64,000 nucleotides of DNA from Sycobia sp. Sy_11 (taxonomy: Eukaryota > Arthropoda > Insecta > Hymenoptera > Epichrysomallidae), in NCBI GenBank assembly GCA_018907035.1, contig JACCIC010000003.1:2022001-2086000 (forward strand), written 5' to 3'. The notes beneath the pieces are model-generated. The model was given only the letters and a program-made list of their open reading frames with translations, was not told the DNA's origin and ran no database searches. Positions 24,101 through 36,039 of this stretch are shown one piece after another. How positions within the stretch are numbered: the first letter of the stretch is position 1; the number at the start of each line of letters is the position of its first letter. Made by a program: the position numbers and the translations under genes.

Positions 24101-24384
24101 TGATTTTAAATTATTACAATAAATTTTAATAGATACATAAACGATTATTATGTCATAGTTAAAAACAAATATAAATTCTTCAATAAATTTTCAAAGCACT
24201 CTAATAGTCTTAATCTATTATAGTTTTAGGAATAAGTCTTAGAACAATAGTCTTAGTCTCTAATAATGAATCAGTAAGATAAAAAAATTTTTTTGTTTCA
24301 AAATATCGCTGTTGTTCAAAATCCGAAATAATGTTCGATGAAGTTTAAAGGTTACTTGCTTAAGGTATTTAAAACCGATTTTTG

Positions 24385-24431
24385 ATCGAATTTCTTTGAA
24401 ACAATAAATAGATGTTTCAAAGAAATTCGAT
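24385..24431. repeat. Perfect 19-bp inverted repeat, 9-nt loop
   Basis: The left arm is ATCGAATTTCTTTGAAACA (24385-24403), the loop 24404-24412, and the right arm 24413-24431 is an exact reverse complement. Pairing stops cleanly at both ends. It is shorter than usual microRNA precursors (about 30 paired bases). It may be a small foldback element remnant or a cruciform. Confidence 0.85.
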
Positions 24432-24679
24432 AACCATTAGTTTTATTTGACGAGCTTCTAATAAGCTTATACTAAGTTGTTTTGAACAAAATTTCAATGT
24501 TTATTTTCTATCTAACAAAAATCTGCAAGTGTTCATTATAGATTTATTGTATTTGCAATTTAGAATCAAACGACTACTAATGTATTCAATGAAATGATTC
24601 AGAAACGATTATAAATAAATCCAATTTCATTTCAATGTAATAATTTACATAGAATAGATTTTTTTTCTTCGTATCGCAG

Positions 24680-25040
24680 TTTATTGCCGCTTCGTCCTCG
24701 ACAACTGTCAGGCCTGCCAACAAGCAATCGGGCCTCCTTTGCTATTCACACAATATCCGCGGAGCAAAAAGAGGTCGTCTGGAAATTGAACTGGTGGAGC
24801 CACAATGGGAGCGCGGCGGGAGTGGGCGAGGAGAGTTTCGGGGGGTAAAAGGAGAACGCGAGCAGCGAGGGAGAAAAACTAATCGGCAAACATCTGTTGC
24901 AAACTGACTCGGGAGTTTCTTGGCCGAGGCTGGCCGCCAAAAAGCGCAGAACTGCCCGCGCCCCCTCCCCCGCCCCCAGCATCGCGGCGACGGTGCCGTC
25001 GAAATCAGTTCGGGTCACCAAGCGATCGTAAGTACAGCAG
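24680..25040 (+). other. Exon-like segment with strong splice sites, probably non-coding
   Basis: A T/C-rich acceptor TTTTTTTTCTTCGTATCGCAG-like sequence ends at 24679. The segment turns CpG-rich at once. It ends at CAG|GTGAGC (donor 25041-25046), with an alternative GATC|GTAAGT donor at 25028. From the acceptor one frame stays open about 75 codons and a second about 55, but all three stop before the donor, so it would be a UTR, lncRNA or terminal exon. No product is recognised. The minus-strand frame 24746-25021 is also open. Confidence 0.25.
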
Positions 25041-25320
25041 GTGAGCGTTAAATTACGAGCTCGCCGCTGCGTCGTCGGCCGGCCGGCGGAGATCTATTGC
25101 TTCGACCCGCTGCGTCCCGTCCCCTACCACCTCACCGACCGCCCCGCAGCCTTCCAGTTTCCTCCTCCCCCTCTGCCTCCGTCCTCTTCTCCTCTTCCTC
25201 GAGTCGGCAAAAAGAAGAGTCAGGGGCGCGCGCCGGACAAATAGTCCACGAAAGAGCTGCGGAGACAAAGAGAGCGGGAGAGAATTTAGAACAAGAAGAG
25301 GAAGGGTAGGGACTAGAACG
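25041..25320. other. CpG-rich island, 3' part
   Basis: CpG- and C-rich on the plus strand, turning purine-rich after about 25200. The frames 25041-25244 and 25097-25309 (+) are open but unrecognised. Confidence 0.4.
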
Positions 25321-26008
25321 ATGACGAAGTGTTATTATTGCCAGTTGGATTTTAAAAAGGGACTCGAGATAAAGTTAGTTTATAGAGAATTATTGTACTT
25401 CTAAGCTGAGATTTTGCCGATATATGACGTATGGTAGGGATTTCTTTGTCCTGAACTTTGGTTCGGATTTATTTTATACAGTTTATGAAAGGAACTTTTA
25501 CAATATCCATTGAATTTTTAAAAATCAACTAATAATTTGTGCATAGTGACCAATTGTTAGAATGGATATGAAATCACTGAGGACGGAATTCGTCTTTTCA
25601 TGTACATAGCACAAGTTTATGTAATTCATCTGTAGAAGCTTAATTAATCGTTGCATGTTTTATCGATCGACCAACCATATACCCGTACATATTTAGTAAT
25701 ATTAGCGATATTATGAAACAATTCACGTAGAAACGTAATTATTTATAATATCTACAAAAATTTCCTCGTTGAATTGAACCAAATTATGTCCATTGTTGGT
25801 AACATTAATAAAATATCTTCCTATACTATTAAAAAAGCCTGCAAAATATTTCCCTACGTAAGAACATAAAGAGCTCTGGCTCTTTGAATTTAATTTTCCA
25901 TTCGTTCAGAGATCTCTTATTTGCATAGCCTTTAATATCTGTTCCGATAAAAACAAGCTCCTCTCGCATACCCGGTTCAAAAACAAAAGCAAAAAAATAG
26001 AGAATTCG

Positions 26009-26011
<3 letters not shown>
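25321..26011. other. A+T-rich non-coding stretch
   Basis: No open frame, repeat or splice signal of note. Confidence 0.65.

Positions 26012-26093
<82 letters not shown>
26012..26093 (+). repeat. (GA)41 microsatellite
   Basis: About 82 bases of uninterrupted AG/GA, the longest pure dinucleotide array of this type here. Its minus-strand frame is Ser/Leu repeat. Mirror-symmetric homopurine tracts can form H-DNA. Confidence 0.97.
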
Positions 26094-26097
<4 letters not shown>

Positions 26098-26880
26098 AGC
26101 AAATATAATTTAAAAGATTGTGACGTGAATCGCGCGGAAAGCTTTGTCATTAGACTAGATGAATACTTTTCTATACATAATTTCATTTCATCCGCAACTT
26201 TGAGCCTCATATTAGATTTATGCATCCTTTAATACTTTATCTTCCTTCCTTTCAAGCGAAGCTCCGCTCTGCTTTTTAGAACGAGACGGCCGAGGGGGTA
26301 GATTAAAATACACGATTCAATAATTTGGCAAGCAACCGGGCCGCATCTGCATATAATGCGGCATTAATCAAACAGCGAACAATGAAATAAAGATAAAGAA
26401 GGGGTAAGCGAGGGGTTGGATGGCGGGGAGGGGGCGGAGAAGCTAGAGAGCAGTAACGACGCCTTGATAAAAGTTGGAAAGGAGCTGAAGCGCCGGGAGT
26501 TAATCCGCGCCTACCCCTCCCCCTCCAGACCATCTCTCTCGCGAATTTCACCGTACTTTATGCATATACGAGAATCCCCCTCCCCAAGCGGGCGCGAGCT
26601 TCTCGGTAAACATTATAACACCGCGGGATTATGAATTTTGTATACGCTCGGCGGATCCTTCCAGGGCCGAGTCACCGGGTTGCGCTGCCGCCCACGCGTC
26701 GCTCACGGATAAGGCATATACAAAGTACCTCGGGTGCCTGCTTTCCCATGCCTTCCCCCTCCCATCTCTCCTTCTCTTTATCTATCTCGGAAGCCGACAC
26801 GAGGCGCCAAAGAAAGAGGCCCGAAAGGAGGCGTTTGCAGTTCGCGTGCGGCTTGGTTTAATGCTGCAGATCGCATTTTA
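26094..26880. other. CpG-rich island after an A+T-rich lead
   Basis: A+T-rich to about 26250, then CpG-rich with purine-rich plus-strand sequence (26400-26480). TTGATAA-type GATA words occur near 26463, and GCATTAATC near 26363. Frames 26303-26551 (-), 26416-26634 and 26631-26861 (+) are unrecognised. Confidence 0.4.
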
Positions 26881-27395
26881 AAAGTGCGACCAGTGAAAGA
26901 GATCTGATTAAAACGTTAAACGACTTATTCTAGCCTTTGTGAAAAAAAGCATATCCGAGCGAGCTAGAGCCGTGTGTCAGCCTTTCGATTGTTTATCATT
27001 TACCTTACATCGAGAATTCTACTCTTGAGATGAGTCGACTTGAAGTTTATATACGAGGCTTACTTGTGTTATGTCGCGGTCCTGAAGCTTGGTTTAGTGA
27101 CATATCCGAAAGTTACAAGGTCGTCGCGATAGGCTAAATATTAAATATTATCTTATGTTCACTCAATGGAAACGTATACCAGACATATACCGATATCATT
27201 ACTATGTGGTAGATAAAATGTGTGTACCTCTGAACTATGATATAATTACAATTCACGTGTAATGAAATTATTGAACAATGGTTAGAGTACACGTATGAAA
27301 AAAATGCAAAATTATTTAGAGAATAAAATATATAGATTGTCTATGAAAGGATGCTGTTTTTTAAGAACGTAAATGTTCTTCTCTTGTTTGAAATA

Positions 27396-27456
<61 letters not shown>

Positions 27457-27930
27457 TAGATAGATAGTGGTAGATGTGTATTCTTTATACTCAAAACAAA
27501 TACATATAAGCTCTAATATTGATAAAACAGAAAAGTTAATTCTCGAGAATAATAAAGGCGAATAATCCAAGGAGGCTGCAGAATGTATATGGGAATAAAT
27601 TTAGTTAGGCCTACTTTCAGAACTTTCTTTTTTATTCACAAAATTTTCCTCCTATAGCCATAGATGGTACTCAGTACTGTAACTACTGTGAAATAACAAT
27701 TTTTATGCCCAATACTATTTGTTTTGGAGCAAAGGAAGCAGACGATGTTACTATGCACTCTTCTTACTGCATTCATGCAATTCGGCCTTTGTTCATGTAG
27801 ATAACGGATTATTCTGGAGGAGGAAAGTTTCCGTTTAGTTCTTTTTGCCAAATTTACGATACAACAAGTACAACAATCCATTTCAAATACCACCTAACGT
27901 TGAAAATTCAACAGAATCGTTTTCCGTAAA
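26881..27930. other. A+T-rich stretch around a TA/GATA array
   Basis: No coding evidence outside the array. The minus-strand frame 27636-27893 contains several Cys residues but no recognisable domain. Confidence 0.6.
27400..27467 (+). repeat. (TA)n-(TAGA)n compound microsatellite
   Basis: About 27 TA units followed by four TAGA units. Confidence 0.95.
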
Positions 27931-28340
27931 TTCACGATTTAGCCGCTCCATTTGCGTATCTCCTCGGTAGTGCTATCCTGAAGTAGGCGGCGCGCTTTCC
28001 GTTGAAATTAAAAGAAGCGCTTTCATTAAAACTTGCTGGAACGACAGCTTCGCCTCGCCGAGTAGGGAGTAAATTTTCAGTAAGGTAAGTTCGCTAAATG
28101 ATGATGGGTACTCCCACTAGCTCGTACGCTCGGCCGATAAATTTGTCTGTTTTGATAGCGGCATCTTGAGGCCAGTAATTAGGTAGGTTGAGTTGTGGGA
28201 GGGGAAGTGGGTGGCTTTGCGCGGGTGTGTTTTAGCGGCTCAACGCTGGCGGGGGAGTTCCTCATATGGGAGTGGGTTGGTGGTGCTTAGAGAGCGCTCG
28301 TGAGTAGTGCCGTCGTGAGTTTTGATGGAGATGGCGCACT
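27931..28340. other. GC-richer island with donor-like word
   Basis: Moderately GC-rich, G-rich on the plus strand at 28180-28270. A consensus donor AAG|GTAAGT occurs at 28085-28090, four bases after a TTTTCAG acceptor-like word. The two do not abut, so this is not a ratchet site. Confidence 0.4.
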
Positions 28341-29400
28341 GCTAGATCTTCACTTGATGTCTAGAGCGTCGCTTTATTCAGCAAATTGCGTTTATTCCCT
28401 ATTATTGTCAATTAAGCTTGGTGAACATTCTTTTCTGGACTATTTTGCTATTCGGCAGCACTCAAATATCTCGGGGATACTATTAAACCGTCCATAGAAT
28501 TTCTTGCGCAATTATATTGGTGCATACAAAGGTAATTGCATATATTTTTAAATTATCTAATGTTTTTCAGTGTAATTAAAAATCGAACACGTTAATCTAG
28601 TTGAAATTTTTGATATTTAAGCATGATTTGCATGATTTTGCGGATTTAACAAACTGTTTGTGTTCTATTCAAGTATTTTTGAATGTATAAAAGTAATTTT
28701 AGTTGTAAAATGAATATTTCATAATGTTAGTTATTTTGAATTAAATTAGTCAATTTATTTGATTATTTGGGAGTTCTCTTTTATCATCACTAATAATATC
28801 CAATTGATGCTCTATAAATATTGATTTTATTGAGCAATTTAAATTATCAAAAACAGATACAAACAGTGTTTTATTTAGCTAGCCAATTGGACGAAGAACA
28901 ATGACGATTTGTTCGTTCAACTGCAGCATCCAACTTGCCAATTCATGTTCTAAAAATAATTTCAATGTCAACTAATGCAGTGCTTTTAAAATTAGTAATT
29001 ACTATCTTCATATTTGATGTACTTATATAAATATCCCAAACTTATTTGTACTAAATGTATAATGTCGATCGTGAAAACGTTTTCCCTTCATTCCAAGAAA
29101 TTTCTTGGTAGCTCGTAAATAATTCAATTTACGAATGAATTTTGGTATCGATCCGTATACATATATACTAAAATATATATTGCTCAGTTTAATATTAATA
29201 ACTGTTTTGATATTCATTAATAACATTTTAATATACATATCACTACAGACTATCCAGTTCAAATAATCATGTTATCCCCACATACCAACTCATATTGCAA
29301 CCAAACTATTCCGTTAATAAAACTAATTTAATAACAATATCGTAATCAAGTCCTCCATTACAGGATAGCAGTATTCCTTACAAAATTGTACCTAGCCAAT
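28341..29400. other. A+T-rich non-coding stretch
   Basis: Nothing beyond ordinary A+T-rich sequence is visible. Confidence 0.65.
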
Positions 29401-29441
29401 AAATTGAGCATTTTGCCTTCGACCCACATTTCGCGCCAACG

Positions 29442-29486
<45 letters not shown>

Positions 29487-29760
29487 AAGACAGAGAGCCG
29501 CAGGAAGAGCATCAGCCTTCGTACAGTCAGAACGAACGCGCAGTAGCAGTAACGAAGATTTATGCAGCGGGGACGAGAACGTCGGCTGGCAGCAGCTCTG
29601 TGCTGGACGGAATGCGGTCTGCGGTCGATCCGAATCTCTGCATAGCGCACTATATGAACAATTTATACATTGTATACACAAAAAGAATTGGCAATGCATA
29701 TATAATTCTACCGCAAGTATTTGCGTGCACCCTGCCGTGAGTCCTTGTCGTATCTCTCGG
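29401..29760. other. Moderately GC-rich patch
   Basis: It follows a GA tract and has dispersed CpG. The frames 29386-29766 (+) and 29358-29771 (-) are both open, which argues for compositional openness rather than a gene. The motif TCAGAACG near 29527 has no TATA or DPE partner. Confidence 0.4.
29445..29481 (+). repeat. (GA)n microsatellite
   Basis: About eighteen uninterrupted GA units. Confidence 0.95.
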
Positions 29761-30740
29761 TCATAATACACTTAAACAAGTGCTTTTTACCTTTTTTAAT
29801 ACACATTTGAAATTCATTTTTCCAGCTTGCCTGCATTTGCTTCATTAGTTCCGCCTTTATCTCATCGATACATAGTGAGAACGTTGTCCTTTCATTGGCT
29901 TCTTCCGCATTGGAGATTATATAGGAATCGAAGAGGGTGAAATCGGAACGTCATTGAATACGGAGCCTGCGTCATAAGTATGGTGCATTGTCTGCTCAAA
30001 ATCTCATAAATAAGGATTGACGCGCGAGCAGCTGCATTGGGACGATACAGTCATCATGACTGATTCTGTCACAAAATTGGCCTATATTTCATAAATCTTT
30101 ATTCAACACGATGCTAAACAACTAAAAAAACATTCTGTATTAACCTTTTAATGTGTGTTAAGAACTTGGTAATGCACTGCGTCATGCAAAGCGAACAATA
30201 TAGTGTGAAGAACATTTACGATTATAGTAATTTGTATTTTTAATTCTTGAGACGTTGAATATCGTCTGTTGACAATACAGCTTCGGTTATAACGATGTGT
30301 TTGGGAAGCCATGATTCATTAACCTATGATTCGATTTAGGAATATCGGATCGTTGTTCGCTCTGATTTCGAAATGATCTTCAGTCTGATCCGGTGGTTTT
30401 CAACCAATATGAGACAGAATTGAAATTCATATATAGAAGAGGAGTAGCTAATTTTTTGTGTGTAAACATAATAAAAAAGATCTACAATTTTCATAGATTT
30501 CTTATAATGTCACTAAAATTTAATTAAAATATTTTGGAAGATATAGTTTTGTTCATATTACATTTGATATTTAATTTTTGCTGAAAATACTCATTTGTCA
30601 AAATAATTATGATTTCATTACAACTTTTATTGCAAACATTATTATTACGCTAACAACACTGTAGTGATAACAGCGTCTCCGCATAATGTTCAAGAAATTT
30701 TGTTTGCTCAAAACCACTTCATTAATACGAGCTACTTTAA
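29761..30740. other. A+T-rich non-coding stretch
   Basis: A good acceptor-like ATTCATTTTTCCAG ends near 29825, but no donor or frame follows. Otherwise unremarkable. Confidence 0.6.
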
Positions 30741-31533
30741 GTGACATCGAATAGCCAGGGCCCCCTCATGCATATTCAGAAGTAAAAATCGCATAATCAA
30801 ACTCGCTCCGCAAAAGCCGGAATGAAACCGAGAGAGAGCGAGTGCGAGAGGGAGAGAGAGAGTGGCGAGGGGGAGAGGGGATGGTAAGAGAGGACGAGAG
30901 GTGCGGGATGGGTAGAAAATAAAGAGTGCACCGCGCACTCGCGCAGCAAAAAGCCGCCAAGTTGCAGCACGCTGGAAGATGGAAGAAGGCCGTGGGTGAG
31001 GGGCGAAGTGGCGCGGCAGCGATCCGGACGCACGGCGAGAAAGTAGAAGAAAGAGGGAGGAAAAAAAATAGGGAGGGAGAGGAGAACGACGACGGGGGCA
31101 ATAAAGTTTAATTGCATCCTTTCCGGAGCCGCGCCTCCGCCGAGCGCGGGCAATAAAAGGGAGCTCCAACGAGGCTCGCGCTTCTTCGCTCCCCTCCCCG
31201 CAACTCCCTCGCCCATCGCCCCTCATCCTCCTTCACCCGCGGCAATCGTCGCGCCCCATGGCCGAGATTTGTTTTTCAAATTTCCTCCACTCCCCGACGC
31301 CGCTGCTCTCTCCGGCGGCTCACCTCTCGGGGACATCGGGCGCTCGGCGCTGTGTGGGACAAAGGCCGCGCGAGACCGCGGGGGGCGCGGGAAGGGGCGA
31401 GAGTACGCCGCACCACCGCCAAACCCCACCGCCCCCCCCCGTCGCCGAGATGAGGCGAAGGAAGGAGCTACCGCGAGCTTTTCGCAATATAACGTCGATG
31501 GCTCGAGGCGGTGGTGCGCGCTGGGGAGCTGGC

Positions 31534-31562
31534 GGGCTGCCGGGGGTGGGGTGGAAGCGGGG
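31534..31562 (+). other. G-quadruplex motif
   Basis: Four G-runs separated by loops of 5, 1 and 7 bases. Confidence 0.5.
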
Positions 31563-31679
31563 ATCTGGCATCGAAGGCAACGCGACGCTTATTGCCGCGA
31601 CTCGCGGTCGCGTCTTTGCGGCTTTTCCCTGAGTTTTCCCCGTATTATGCGCCACGTATGGCCTGTGCCACCCCTCCTT

Positions 31680-31709
31680 CTATCTCCCTCCCTCTCTCTC
31701 TCTCTCTCA
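31680..31709 (+). repeat. (CT)n microsatellite ending in TCAGT
   Basis: Imperfect CT array followed by CAGTCTCATC. The TCAGT word resembles an insect initiator, but no TATA or DPE partner is seen. Confidence 0.85.
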
Positions 31710-31870
31710 GTCTCATCGGTGCGGCCCCATATATGTATGGACATAAGCGTGTGTCGAGTCTTCGCGGCGGCGCGTCGAGACGTCATCGTGCGGTATTAGA
31801 GCGAGATTAATTTATGAGCATACGAGTTCGCTAGCGGTTGCGTTATCCTTTAGTTGGGGGTCGCGCGTAG

Positions 31871-32727
31871 TTGCCTATGCATAGACCACAAGTGAACCTG
31901 AAATTTCAATAAAATTTCTAATATTGACTAACTCTTATTTATATTACTTAAATTTTTATAGTTGATAATACCATATACTGTATCTATTGGATAGACAGAC
32001 CTTGTGTATGCAAGGCACGTTGACACACATGTTAAGCGAGTAATTATGTATTTTCATGCGTTATTGCATCGAATCTGAGAGATATTAGTGTTTTCATGAA
32101 ATTAGCGCTTTGGTGAGTACAAGACGAATGTTTAATCCTGATAAAAAACATATAATTATTCTCAATGCGAATGAATTGCATTATACCGTAAATGGCTATA
32201 CGCTATCGGCCTAAAAATTTCCAGAAAAGTTTAAACATATTTACTCGCTCATTCGATTAAAGTAGTAACCTAAAAATAAGATGGCGAACGCAAATGTATA
32301 GACCGAGGTATTCGTTCGATTATACGTAATATCATCTCTGTGATTTCTCAAATTGAATTTTTCGATAAATATTTTACAAATTTTTATGTGTATGTTCTTG
32401 ATTGTAAATGCAATCAACTCTCCTCATCCGTCTTTCTCATTTCTCTATATATATACTTCTGGGATATCTCGCATATTCTATATGTAGACACTATGTGTTT
32501 ACGTTCATTATTTTCAAAACAAAACATTTCCCGTATCCGTATATCAATGCAAATTGATCAACAAGGACTATAAACGAGTATTATTTTTCTCTATATATCG
32601 AGAAAAACTTTTCTTATTGTGTAACAATAAAATGTGCAATATTCGAAAAATCGAATATCTCGAATCTTGAGAATGATGACTGAGCGTTAGAAAGCAATTT
32701 TTCGATTGTTTTATTGAAATTCACTAT
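31871..32727. other. A+T-rich non-coding stretch
   Basis: A TTG|GTGAGT donor-like word lies at 32113-32118. The frame 32340-32573 (+) is unrecognised. Confidence 0.6.

Positions 32728-32808
<81 letters not shown>
32728..32808 (+). repeat. (CA)14-(TA)26 compound microsatellite
   Basis: An uninterrupted CA array runs directly into a TA array, both alternating purine-pyrimidine. This is a candidate for Z-DNA and cruciform formation. Confidence 0.97.
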
Positions 32809-32809
<1 letters not shown>

Positions 32810-33985
32810 TTTCAGCGGTGATATCAATATTTCTCTCATATAGAGCTCGAAAGCGTGTAGAAAGCATCGTCTGAAATTTTTAAACCCCGTAAGAGCCCCC
32901 TCGCCGCGTTCATGATTTATCGTACACGGTATTGAGTGAAACACGAGTCGGGCAAAAAAGCACTATAAGAGATTGACGTTATAACGTTGAAGGCGCATAG
33001 CTCACGCATATGGCGACTGATCATTTATGCAATAACTTCTGCGACTATCGGCAATTTTTCCGTTCGTCGAGTTGTGAAAGAATCGAGGATTCTCCTAATT
33101 TTATTATATCTGTAATATCTGTATAAAATGAGATCGTTCTATCTGCATCGCATGATTATTCGTATGCTGCAAGGATAATATTTTTTGATACTGGTTGTGG
33201 TAATCAGCACAGGAGATTTATGATATGTTTCTAAATAAAGTACATGTAAATTTATTATCGAATTGTTAATCCTACGTAATAGAGATCGAGCCATCGTCGA
33301 GCATCGTAGTAGTATCGCTTAATTGTCTCATGTATCGTATTATAAATTTGTAATGTATAGAGCATTGTAATTATTTAAAGCTTGAAAAAGAATAAAAAAT
33401 GGCTTCTTTATATTCATGTTTAAACTATATGATATTTGACACTAGATTGAAGGTTATATATCAACAAAATCTTCTTGCAATCGATTACATCACTCGTGTA
33501 AATGAATGAATTGTAGGGCTTTCAACGTTGCACGCACAGCTTCCACTTTGGTGCTTTAATCATTTTTATTTTAATTTCAGCTTTTAAATTGATTAAATCG
33601 TTTGCTAATAAGGCTTCGCCAAACAGATTGCGCAGCTCGCAATCATTGCGCTTTCGAATAGTTTCAATTTACGAATAATTAATATCTATCAAATGTAAAT
33701 TAATGTGTATCAATCACTCGAATCTGGTTTCCGAAAAAAATTTGAAATACAAAGCTTATAAACATATGATTGTTTCGTTTCTTTTCTATTATTCTTCATG
33801 TCATTAATATTCAACTAATTATATATTCATAATGTCTCTTTCTCTGTATACGAGAATTTCATCAAAAATTCTAAGCAGTGAAGCATGCAGTAAGAAATAA
33901 AATCGAAAAGAATATTTTTTCAAATAGAGCCCAAACAATGTGTAATTTTTTAAAGATTGCAAGCTCCATTCTTATGTAACTTACA
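32809..33985. other. A+T-rich non-coding stretch
   Basis: A small CpG patch lies at about 32880-33010. An acceptor-like TTTTATTTTAATTTCAG ends near 33581 with nothing exon-like after it. Confidence 0.6.
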
Positions 33986-34935
33986 AAGAGGGTACACCGC
34001 GCCGTGCATCGAGCCCGTTAGAGGGTTTCGCACCACAACGCGCCCTCCACGGCGAAAAAGCACCGAGCTTTCCCGCAAAACGCTCGTCTATACGGATGTC
34101 GGTCCGCGCGGGTGTCCGAAATCGATGCTGTAAAAGGTGTTCGACCTCCTCGCCCCCTCCCCCTCGCGCTCCAATCCTTTGCCTCGGTCCTCCGACTTTG
34201 TATAAAAGACCGCTGCTTCTCCCGGGTAAGGGGGGAGGGGGGCGCGACCGTGTCGTCGTCCTCACGCCGTGCGCGTCGGCCCCGGCTTGTTCCGCGGGCT
34301 TCTTGTCACGTCGCCCCGACGACGTTTCCGTCTCGCGTCTGGAAGAATGGCTTCTTCGCGTCGACGGGGGGACAGCGGCGGAGGGGGAGTCCGACCCGAC
34401 CACCTGCCCGCGCTCCGCTCGGTCCACGCCTCGGATCCGACCCGGAGAGAGACCTCCGCTGCGGAGGGGATGAAAGGAACTCGAGAGAGGGCGGAGGGGT
34501 GGAGACGCCACGTCCTTCTTCCCGACTTTCCCTCCCACCCTCCCTCCCTCGCAGCCTCGCGCCCTTTGCTCCTCCCAGCGAGCCCGAGCTAACGAGGAGA
34601 ATTGACGAGGAAGCGCGGCAGCTCCGTTTTGCGCAACGATGATTTTCTTTTTCTCGTCCCCGCCCCTGCCCTCGCCGCTCGGTACTTTGCCGGAGTTTAA
34701 TCAGATGCGACCGAGAGGATTACTCGGACGGCTGAACGGTGTTCTTTTGTTTGCTCGCAGGAGACTCGGCTCCGTTCTCGGGGCTTGATTCTTACCGCCC
34801 CTTTTTCTTCGCATTTTTTCCCTTCCTTTTCACCCCTTTTTTATTCTTCGTCTTTTCGCTGAAAAGTTTTTTAATGGAGAGGTTGCCGCGCTGGTTCTAC
34901 GCTCTGTAATAGAGTATTTGAAACGAAGCTTCGTC
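33986..34935. other. CpG-rich island with TATA-like and acceptor-like words
   Basis: Very CpG-dense (seven CpG in the 60 bases from 34021). A perfect TATAAAAG is at 34201-34208, but the expected start region is a G-run without an initiator. Frames are open on both strands (33981-34538 minus, 34096-34473, 34112-34642 and 34269-34592 plus); mutual overlap and Arg/Ser/Pro-rich products argue against coding. Confidence 0.5.
34741..34760 (+). other. Strong splice-acceptor-like site
   Basis: GTTCTTTTGTTTGCTCGCAG is preceded by CTGAAC at a branch-point distance, and GAG follows. The downstream frame is open for about 33 codons, through a T-rich tract, then stops. No clear donor is seen, so it could start a terminal or non-coding exon. 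Confidence 0.3.
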
Positions 34936-35800
34936 CGCATTCCTTTTATTTCCCTTACCTCTTAATTTTAAAATATCTTCAGGTTAATTATCGACTATCG
35001 ATGTCTGATCTAAATTGACCGCGCTTTCCCAATTGGAACGACTCTTCGTGCTTGATAATAATTATGAAATGCTCTGTCCAAACTAATTTATGTTTGCCTG
35101 ATTAATTACGAGTTTATTATATTCTAATTACGATACTTTCAACTGAAATTCGAGAAATTTATTTTTGAATATATTTATTGTGCTTCTCACAATATGAAAG
35201 ACATAATCCCGTGTGATGAATATAATGCACAGTTGAAGTGATCAATGAACATCTGTCGCTAAGTGACTTATAGCTTCTTAATCAACAACAAGTTACTTAA
35301 TGTATAACTTAAAATTAATCGTCAATTTGAATTTGAATTTATATTTGTCTTTAGTTTCCTTCAATAAATCATTAAAATATTGCTTTTTAAAAAAAGAACT
35401 TCATTACATGAAGCTAGAATTTTTATGTAATATTTTTAAGTGAAGAACTTTTTATTATGTTTAACAAAAGATTTCTGTTCAAAATCGGAAAAATCTTTCA
35501 GTAACTATAGGTAATATAATTTAACTAAGAAAAATACATCATTTGTAATTCCAAATATGTTGCTTTACAGGCCTGTTTATTTTTATGCTAATGATCTTTA
35601 CTTCACGAGGGTCTCTTCGAAGTATGTATAAAAAAATGGATCTCGAGTATGCAGATAGTAAAGTCAAGTACAATAGGATGAGAAATAAAGGCAAGACTAG
35701 AAATCGGTGATAGAACAAGAAAAGGTGTGGGAAAAAGTGCGAGAGGAAGTAAGAAAAAAAGAAAGAGAGATCCAAATGAGCTGAGCAATGATTGTCTGAT
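34936..35800. other. A+T-rich, then purine-rich stretch
   Basis: A+T-rich to about 35580. From about 35620 to 35770 the plus strand is purine-rich (AGAAA-type). Minus-strand frames there encode Phe/Leu/Ser runs and are compositional. Confidence 0.6.
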
Positions 35801-35984
35801 ATTCTCTCTGCCCTGTCGATGGTAGGTGGACCTAGCCTAGAAAATTCTCGTCTTTGAGGCTGAACTGTGGTCTTTCGGGAATCAGAAAGTCGCCATCATC
35901 CCCCCTCCCTATTTCCGTGAAAATAAAGGAGAAAGCGAAGAAAAGAGAGATAGTGCGCGATCGTGCACCTGTGAGTGTGTATAC

Positions 35985-35988
<4 letters not shown>

Positions 35989-36037
<49 letters not shown>
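35989..36037 (+). repeat. (GA)n microsatellite
   Basis: About 24 GA units. Confidence 0.95.

Positions 36038-36039
<2 letters not shown>

Larger units (their letters stand above)
22961..24660. other. A+T-rich stretch with repeat-like and splice-like signals
   Basis: About 23090-23500 has a mixed-word texture typical of aged interspersed repeats, but no inverted termini, duplication or coding frame can be seen. It also holds the minus-strand ratchet site at 24086/24087 and the 19-bp hairpin at 24385-24431. Confidence 0.5.
30741..31870. other. CpG-rich island, about 1.1 kb
   Basis: Among the longest islands. The first third is purine-rich on the plus strand, the rest CpG-dense. GCAATAAAG-type A+T islets recur near 31099 and 31150. 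A four-run G-quadruplex motif lies at 31534-31562. Three minus-strand frames and two plus-strand frames are open across it (up to 176 codons); all are Arg/Pro/Gly/Ser-rich and unrecognised. Confidence 0.5.

Noticed and set aside
28071..28090. TTTTCAG and AAG|GTAAGT close together
   Set aside because: Four bases separate acceptor and donor, so it is neither a ratchet site nor a plausible exon.
31269..31799. 176-codon plus-strand frame
   Set aside because: Same reason: CpG island, with open frames in other registers, ending in translated CT repeat.
34201..34208. Perfect TATAAAAG box
   Set aside because: The expected start region about 30 bases downstream is a G-run without an initiator; a lone TATA word is common by chance.
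33981..34642. Overlapping long frames on both strands (185, 125, 176 and 107 codons)
   Set aside because: Mutually exclusive frames, Arg/Ser/Pro-rich composition and no family resemblance; the openness is explained by GC content.
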